A stretch of DNA of 10,339 nt, taken from assembly GCA_905213155.1 (NCBI GenBank), contig CAJMHI010000055.1, positions 1 to 10,339 of the forward strand, in the 5' to 3' direction. Made by a program: the position numbers and the translations under genes. The first letter of the stretch is position 1. Every line of letters begins with the position of its first letter. The notes beneath the pieces are model-generated. The model saw only the letters and a program-made list of their open reading frames with translations. It was not told the origin of the DNA and ran no database searches. Positions 6,950-10,339 of the stretch are shown piece after piece. This DNA is from an uncultured Acidaminococcus sp. GTDB lineage: Bacteria; Bacillota; Negativicutes; Acidaminococcales; Acidaminococcaceae.

Positions 6950-7501
6950 GTGGCTCATCGCTATTATGAATTACATGTGGCCGGGCTAAAACGGCAGCTA
7001 CCGGTGCTTAATGTATCGGATACGCTGGCTATTGCTGGCTTTGTTATCCTGGGAGATACGGAAATGGTGGAAAAAACCGCCGCGGAGCTGGTGCAAAAGG
7101 TGCCTGCAGAAACAGAGTACTTGCTGGTAGCAGAAACCAAAGGGATTCCGCTCGCTCATGCCATGGCACGGATGCTGCACATGGAACGCTATATCGTCGC
7201 CAGAAAATCCGTGAAAGCTTATATGGAACATCCCCTGATTGTAGAAGATCAGAGCATTACCACCGCAGGCAAGCAGATCCTGTGCCTGCAGGATGAAGAT
7301 ATCCAACGGGTGAAGGGACATAGAATTCTCCTGGTGGATGATGTGATTTCCACCGGCGGGTCGATGAAGGCCATGGAGAACCTGGTAGAAAAAGCCGGCG
7401 GAGAAGTGGTGGGGAAAATGGCCATTTTGGCAGAAGGGGACGCCATGGGACGGAAAGATATTACTGTACTGGCCAATCTGCCATTATTTAAGCCGGAATA
7501 A
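6950..7501 (+). CDS. Adenine phosphoribosyltransferase-like type I PRTase
   Basis: A 183-residue cytosolic enzyme of the type I phosphoribosyltransferase fold, expected to join a purine base (probably adenine) to PRPP in salvage. The PRPP-binding signature ILLVDDVISTGGS spans 126-138. Upstream, AETKGIPLAHAMA (61-73) and VARKSVKAYM (83-92) follow the Apt pattern (glycine-rich turn, then RKxxK flexible loop) rather than the Xpt or Hpt pattern. It starts with GTG at 6950, preceded by AAGGAGAGG at 6935-6943. The N-terminal 50 residues (ELHVAGLKRQLPVL) are not the usual short Apt N-terminus, so substrate is not certain. It lies eleven bases before hydE in the same direction, suggesting co-transcription, and its upstream region carries the DnaA-box cluster. 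Confidence 0.85.
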   Translation: MAHRYYELHVAGLKRQLPVLNVSDTLAIAGFVILGDTEMVEKTAAELVQKVPAETEYLLVAETKGIPLAHAMARMLHMERYIVARKSVKAYMEHPLIVEDQSITTAGKQILCLQDEDIQRVKGHRILLVDDVISTGGSMKAMENLVEKAGGEVVGKMAILAEGDAMGRKDITVLANLPLFKPE

Positions 7502-7512
7502 CATACGAACCC

Positions 7513-8625
7513 ATGGATATAGAAACCATACTCCGGAAAAAAGAACTGGAATTTTCGGATCTGGTGTATTTGCTGGGGTTAACCACGCCTGCAGAAAGAA
7601 AAAAATTATATGATGCGGCCTATGCCGTCAAAATTGCCAATGTGGGGAAAGTGGCATATTACCGGGGACTTTTGGAATTTTCCAATCAGTGCATGAAAAA
7701 TTGCCTGTACTGCGGCATACGCCGGGATAATACAGAAGTGAAACGTTTTGCTACGTCCCGGAAGGATATCCTTGCGATGGCCCAATGGGCATATGAACAT
7801 GGATACGGGTCATTGACACTGCAAAGCGGAGAACGGCAGGACGCAGATTTTATTGCGCAGGTGGAAAAATTAATCAGGGATATCAAGGCTATCGGAAACG
7901 GAGCCCTGGGACTGACCTTGTGCGTAGGAGAACAGACGGAGGAAACCTACCGCCGCTGGTTTGCGGCCGGCGCCCATCGCTATTTGCTCCGGATTGAAAG
8001 CGGTAGCTCTGCACTGTATGCAACACTTCATCCCCGAGATGGAAAGCATTTATGGGGCATGCGAAAACGGTGCCTGGAAACCTTAAAACGCATTGGGTAT
8101 CAGGTGGGGACCGGCGTCATGATCGGTCTGCCAGGGCAGACATTGGAAGATCTGGCACGGGATATTCTGTTTTACAGGGATATGGATATTGATATGATTG
8201 GCATGGGGCCTTATGTAGTCCATCACCAAACGCCTCTGGGAAAAGCGGTGATCGCTTCTGGCGGTGATACGGATCAGGCAAAGCAGCACCGTCTGATTTT
8301 AGGCCTTAATATGATTGCCGTGACGCGACTTGTTTTAAAAGACGTGAATATCGCTTCCACTACGGCACTGCAGGCACTTCACCCGTTGGGCCGGGAACTG
8401 GGCCTATTGGCTGGTGCCAATATTTTAATGCCTATCGTAACCTTGCCGCAATACCGGGGTGATTATCAGCTCTATGACAATAAACCGTGTGTGGAGGATA
8501 ATCCGGACCAATGCCGCAATTGTCTTGCGGGGCGGGTAGCTTCTGTAGGAGAAAAAGTAGGTTTTGGAAAGTGGGGAGATTCTCCTCACTTTTTCCAGAA
8601 ACATCCAGAACTGTTGCAGCCTTGA
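7513..8625 (+). CDS. hydE: [FeFe]-hydrogenase maturation radical SAM protein HydE
   Basis: Radical S-adenosylmethionine enzyme that works with HydF and HydG to build the 2Fe subcluster of the hydrogenase H-cluster. The 370 residues carry YYRGLLEFSNQC (49-60) leading into the CxxxCxxC cluster C60-C64-C67, LTLQSGERQD (101-110), LCVGEQTEETY (136-146), RIESGS (160-165) and GVMIGLPGQT (201-210). A C-terminal C326-x7-C334-x2-C337 set has the spacing of the accessory cluster cysteines of Thermotoga maritima HydE, which favours HydE over the related PylB. No good Shine-Dalgarno precedes the ATG, and the gap to the upstream stop is eleven bases, so translation may be coupled. hydF, hydG and the hydrogenase itself are not in the window. 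Confidence 0.93.
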   Translation: MDIETILRKKELEFSDLVYLLGLTTPAERKKLYDAAYAVKIANVGKVAYYRGLLEFSNQCMKNCLYCGIRRDNTEVKRFATSRKDILAMAQWAYEHGYGSLTLQSGERQDADFIAQVEKLIRDIKAIGNGALGLTLCVGEQTEETYRRWFAAGAHRYLLRIESGSSALYATLHPRDGKHLWGMRKRCLETLKRIGYQVGTGVMIGLPGQTLEDLARDILFYRDMDIDMIGMGPYVVHHQTPLGKAVIASGGDTDQAKQHRLILGLNMIAVTRLVLKDVNIASTTALQALHPLGRELGLLAGANILMPIVTLPQYRGDYQLYDNKPCVEDNPDQCRNCLAGRVASVGEKVGFGKWGDSPHFFQKHPELLQP

Positions 8626-8659
8626 ACTTTTGACAGGATTAATAATTCTATCGTAGAAA

Positions 8660-8699
8660 AAGAGTGACTTCCGATTTGTGTCTATCGAAAGTCACTCTT
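8660..8699. terminator. Bidirectional intrinsic terminator between hydE and the GlcD-type gene
   Basis: AAGAGTGACTT (8660-8670) and AAGTCACTCTT (8689-8699) form a perfect eleven-base stem, extended after one mismatch by CGAT (8672-8675) with ATCG (8684-8687) around an eight-base loop. On the minus strand the stem is followed by TTTCTACG, giving a run of five T including the stem end, so it fits termination of the GlcD gene best. On the plus strand the tail is only ACTGTTTAG. A second small stem, ACCTG (8722-8726) with CAGGT (8734-8738), lies next to the GlcD stop codon. Confidence 0.82.
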
Positions 8700-8742
8700 A
8701 CTGTTTAGAGGAATATAGGACACCTGTCTTTGCCAGGTAGAA

Positions 8743-10161
8743 TTAGAAGCAAATTTTATCCGGGTTTAAAATTAAATTCGGGTCAAAAACTTTTTTCAGG
8801 CCCTGCATCAGGCGAATCGGGGTAGCTCCCAGATTTTCAGCCAAAAATTCTTTTTTTCCAAAGCCAATACCATGCTCCCCGGAAATTTGACCGCCCAGCT
8901 CCGTGCACTTGGCGTACAGTTTCTGCATGAATTTTTCCGCGTCGGCCTTGAACTGCATCAGATCCATGCCATTTGCGCAGGCATAGATGTGCAAGTTCCC
9001 GTCACCAGCATGGCCGAACATCTGCACGGCAAAAGGGAACCCTTTCTGGATTTTCCGGATGTACAGAACGAAATCAGGAATTTGGGAGACCGGTACTACG
9101 ACGTCGCATTCATCCACCAGTTTATACTGTTCTTCAATGCCTTCCAAAAAAGAACTCCGGGCCGCCCAGGCACTTTCCAAAAACATGGGGGTATCGGCTA
9201 CCAGAATATCTTCCATTGCGCCTGCTTCCAGCAGCATCTCATAGGCTTCTTCCACCATTTTATCCAGAACATCAATGTCTGCGGCATCCAAGGTTACCAT
9301 TAAATAGGCCCCTACAGTTTGTCCGCCTACTTCTTTTGGAAAAACAGATTTTCCCAGGTAAGTTTCTGAAACAGCCAGAATTTCTTTTTCAAAAAACTCC
9401 AGTGTCTGGGGATTTAATGCGGAATGTTTCAGACGGGGTACGGCACCAATCGCATCTTCCAGTTTTACGAAGGGCACGATTAAAGTTACATGGCATTTGG
9501 GCGGTGTAATGAGTTTCAGTGTCAGTTCCGTGATAATTCCCAGGGTCCCTTCGGAGCCAATTAAAAGATGCAACAAGCTGTAGCCGGAACTAGATTTGGA
9601 AACAGGTGCCCCTACGTGCATAATTTCTCCGCTGGGCAACACTACCGTCATGGCCTGGACATAATTCCGGGTAGTGCCGTATTTGACGGCTCTCATGCCT
9701 CCTGCGTTGGTTGCAACGTTACCGCCCAGTGTAGCAAGCTTTTCGCCCGGGTCGGGGGGATAGAAGAACCCATGGGCCAGAGCGTCTTTGGAAAGCGTAT
9801 CCAAGAGAACACCGGGCTGTACCCGAACATTCATGTTGACGGTATCGTAGCCTAAAATTTTATTCATGCGCATTGTGCAAAGCACCAGACCGCCTTCTGT
9901 AGGCGTAGCACCCCCTGCAAGTCCTGTACCTGCGCCTCGGACTGTGACGGGAATGTGGTGCGTATTGCAGATTTTCATAATGGCGGAAACTTCTTCCGTA
10001 CTTTCTACATCAATGGTTGCCTCCGGTCTGCCAATCCCGTAAATTGGCATGTCATCGTGAGCATAATCCGGATTGATATCTTCCCCGGTGACCACCCGCC
10101 GTCCAGCAATTTGGCGTAACTCTTCCAGAATTTCCGGGGTCAGAGTTTGATATTCTGCCAT
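8743..10161 (-). CDS. glcD: FAD-linked 2-hydroxyacid dehydrogenase, GlcD / D-lactate dehydrogenase family
   Basis: Flavoenzyme expected to oxidise D-lactate or glycolate to the 2-oxoacid, in anaerobes often with electron-transferring flavoprotein. The 472 residues are the usual GlcD length. The N-terminal PCMH-type FAD domain carries VRGAGTGLAGGATPTEGG (74-91), PPDPGEKLATLGGNVATNAG (135-154) and GSEGTLGIITELTLKL (202-217). The C-terminal FAD-oxidase domain carries HAGDGNLH (384-391) and ISGEHGIGFGKK (426-437). The start at 10161 is chosen because AAAGGGGAG lies eight bases upstream and all conserved sequence falls after it; a further in-frame ATG at 10314 would add 51 unrelated residues covering the promoter. 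No etfAB or lactate permease is in view; they could lie beyond the edge. Substrate cannot be fixed from sequence. Confidence 0.92.
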   Translation of the reverse strand: MAEYQTLTPEILEELRQIAGRRVVTGEDINPDYAHDDMPIYGIGRPEATIDVESTEEVSAIMKICNTHHIPVTVRGAGTGLAGGATPTEGGLVLCTMRMNKILGYDTVNMNVRVQPGVLLDTLSKDALAHGFFYPPDPGEKLATLGGNVATNAGGMRAVKYGTTRNYVQAMTVVLPSGEIMHVGAPVSKSSSGYSLLHLLIGSEGTLGIITELTLKLITPPKCHVTLIVPFVKLEDAIGAVPRLKHSALNPQTLEFFEKEILAVSETYLGKSVFPKEVGGQTVGAYLMVTLDAADIDVLDKMVEEAYEMLLEAGAMEDILVADTPMFLESAWAARSSFLEGIEEQYKLVDECDVVVPVSQIPDFVLYIRKIQKGFPFAVQMFGHAGDGNLHIYACANGMDLMQFKADAEKFMQKLYAKCTELGGQISGEHGIGFGKKEFLAENLGATPIRLMQGLKKVFDPNLILNPDKICF

Positions 10162-10194
10162 AGTGAAAACTCCCCTTTCTGTGCAACAGAATAT

Positions 10195-10251
10195 AGTATA
10201 TGCTTTGGCTCGTTGTTCAACAAGTATACGCATATTTTTCAGAATAGTAAA
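10195..10251 (-). promoter_or_regulatory. Two overlapping promoters of the GlcD-type gene
   Basis: Read on the minus strand, P1 is TTTACT (10246-10251), a 17-base spacer and TATACT (10223-10228). P2 is TTGTTG (10218-10223), a 17-base spacer and TATACT (10195-10200). P1 has the better -35. P2 would start close to 10188, giving a leader of about 27 bases; P1 would give about 55. The P2 -35 lies inside the operator-like palindrome. Confidence 0.55.
10213..10223. promoter_or_regulatory. Operator-like palindrome, TNGTNNNACNA type
   Basis: TTGTTCAACAA is a perfect odd-centred palindrome. It abuts the P1 -10 on its downstream side and contains the P2 -35, a position where a bound repressor would block both promoters. 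It fits TNGTNNNACNA, the half-site pattern of FadR-subfamily GntR repressors such as the lactate regulator LldR. A GntR gene is not present in the window, so the regulator is inferred. Confidence 0.5.
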
Positions 10252-10297
10252 GTCTTTTCTTAAATAAGTGAGAATAATGAAAAACGTAACTTGAAAA

Positions 10298-10328
10298 AGT
10301 AAATGCCAGTGCACGAGTAAATGCAGTG
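10298..10328 (+). repeat. Short imperfect direct repeat
   Basis: AGTAAATGCCAGTG (10298-10311) is repeated as AGTAAATGCAGTG (10316-10328), differing by one base insertion, with start points 18 bases apart. It lies upstream of the GlcD promoters at the edge of the window. It may be a pair of binding sites or chance; the context beyond 10339 is not visible. Confidence 0.35.
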
Positions 10329-10339
10329 GGGTATTTGAA

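Noticed and set aside
8872..9509. Long plus-strand frames within the GlcD-type gene region
   Set aside because: They lie opposite a gene with complete conserved FAD-oxidase motifs, lack ribosome sites and translate to low-complexity, motif-free sequence.
8743..10314. Longer 523-residue reading of the GlcD-type protein starting at 10314
   Set aside because: The extra 51 residues have no family similarity, cover both promoters and the operator palindrome, and the ATG at 10161 has a good AAAGGGGAG ribosome site.
1..10339. CRISPR array, tRNA or rRNA genes
   Set aside because: No regularly spaced repeats, no tRNA cloverleaf with TTCGANTC-type arm and no rRNA segments were seen.

Overview
The window reads as chromosomal DNA of an anaerobic Firmicute, most plausibly a Negativicute such as an Acidaminococcus- or Phascolarctobacterium-like genus. 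This rests on the near-balanced base composition by eye, strong AGGAG/GGGG ribosome binding sites, TGnTATAAT-type promoters, an [FeFe]-hydrogenase maturase and a GlcD-type 2-hydroxyacid dehydrogenase. The taxonomic call is inference; no rRNA or other marker is present.

Layout. Positions 1-54 are the 3' tail of a group II intron (end of domain V and a complete domain VI with bulged adenosine) whose body lies outside the window. A LysR-type regulator follows on the plus strand (131-1045), convergent with a canonical Ppx/GppA exopolyphosphatase with HD domain on the minus strand (1056-2576). A 207-nt divergent region separates that gene from a second Ppx/GppA-family gene (2784-4352, plus), which overlaps ppk1, polyphosphate kinase (4349-6454), by four bases. 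A promoter overlapping the ppk1 stop leads into an unrecognised 104-residue acidic protein (6512-6826). A 123-nt gap carrying three DnaA-box-like 9-mers precedes an adenine-phosphoribosyltransferase-like gene (6950-7501) and hydE (7513-8625). A strong hairpin terminator separates these from a convergent GlcD-family FAD oxidase (8743-10161, minus), whose promoter region carries a TNGTNNNACNA palindrome.

Function. The central block is a polyphosphate module: Ppk1 makes polyP, the divergent canonical Ppx can degrade it (or pppGpp), and the protein co-translated with Ppk1 is a Ppx/GppA homologue that has lost the catalytic glutamate, both phosphate-binding loops and most of the HD metal ligands. 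It therefore looks like a pseudoenzyme, possibly a regulator or nucleotide sensor for Ppk1. This is the most interesting feature of the window. The right half concerns anaerobic redox metabolism (hydrogenase maturation, lactate/glycolate-type oxidation) and nucleotide salvage, with a possible replication-initiator (DnaA) link at the phosphoribosyltransferase-hydE promoter.
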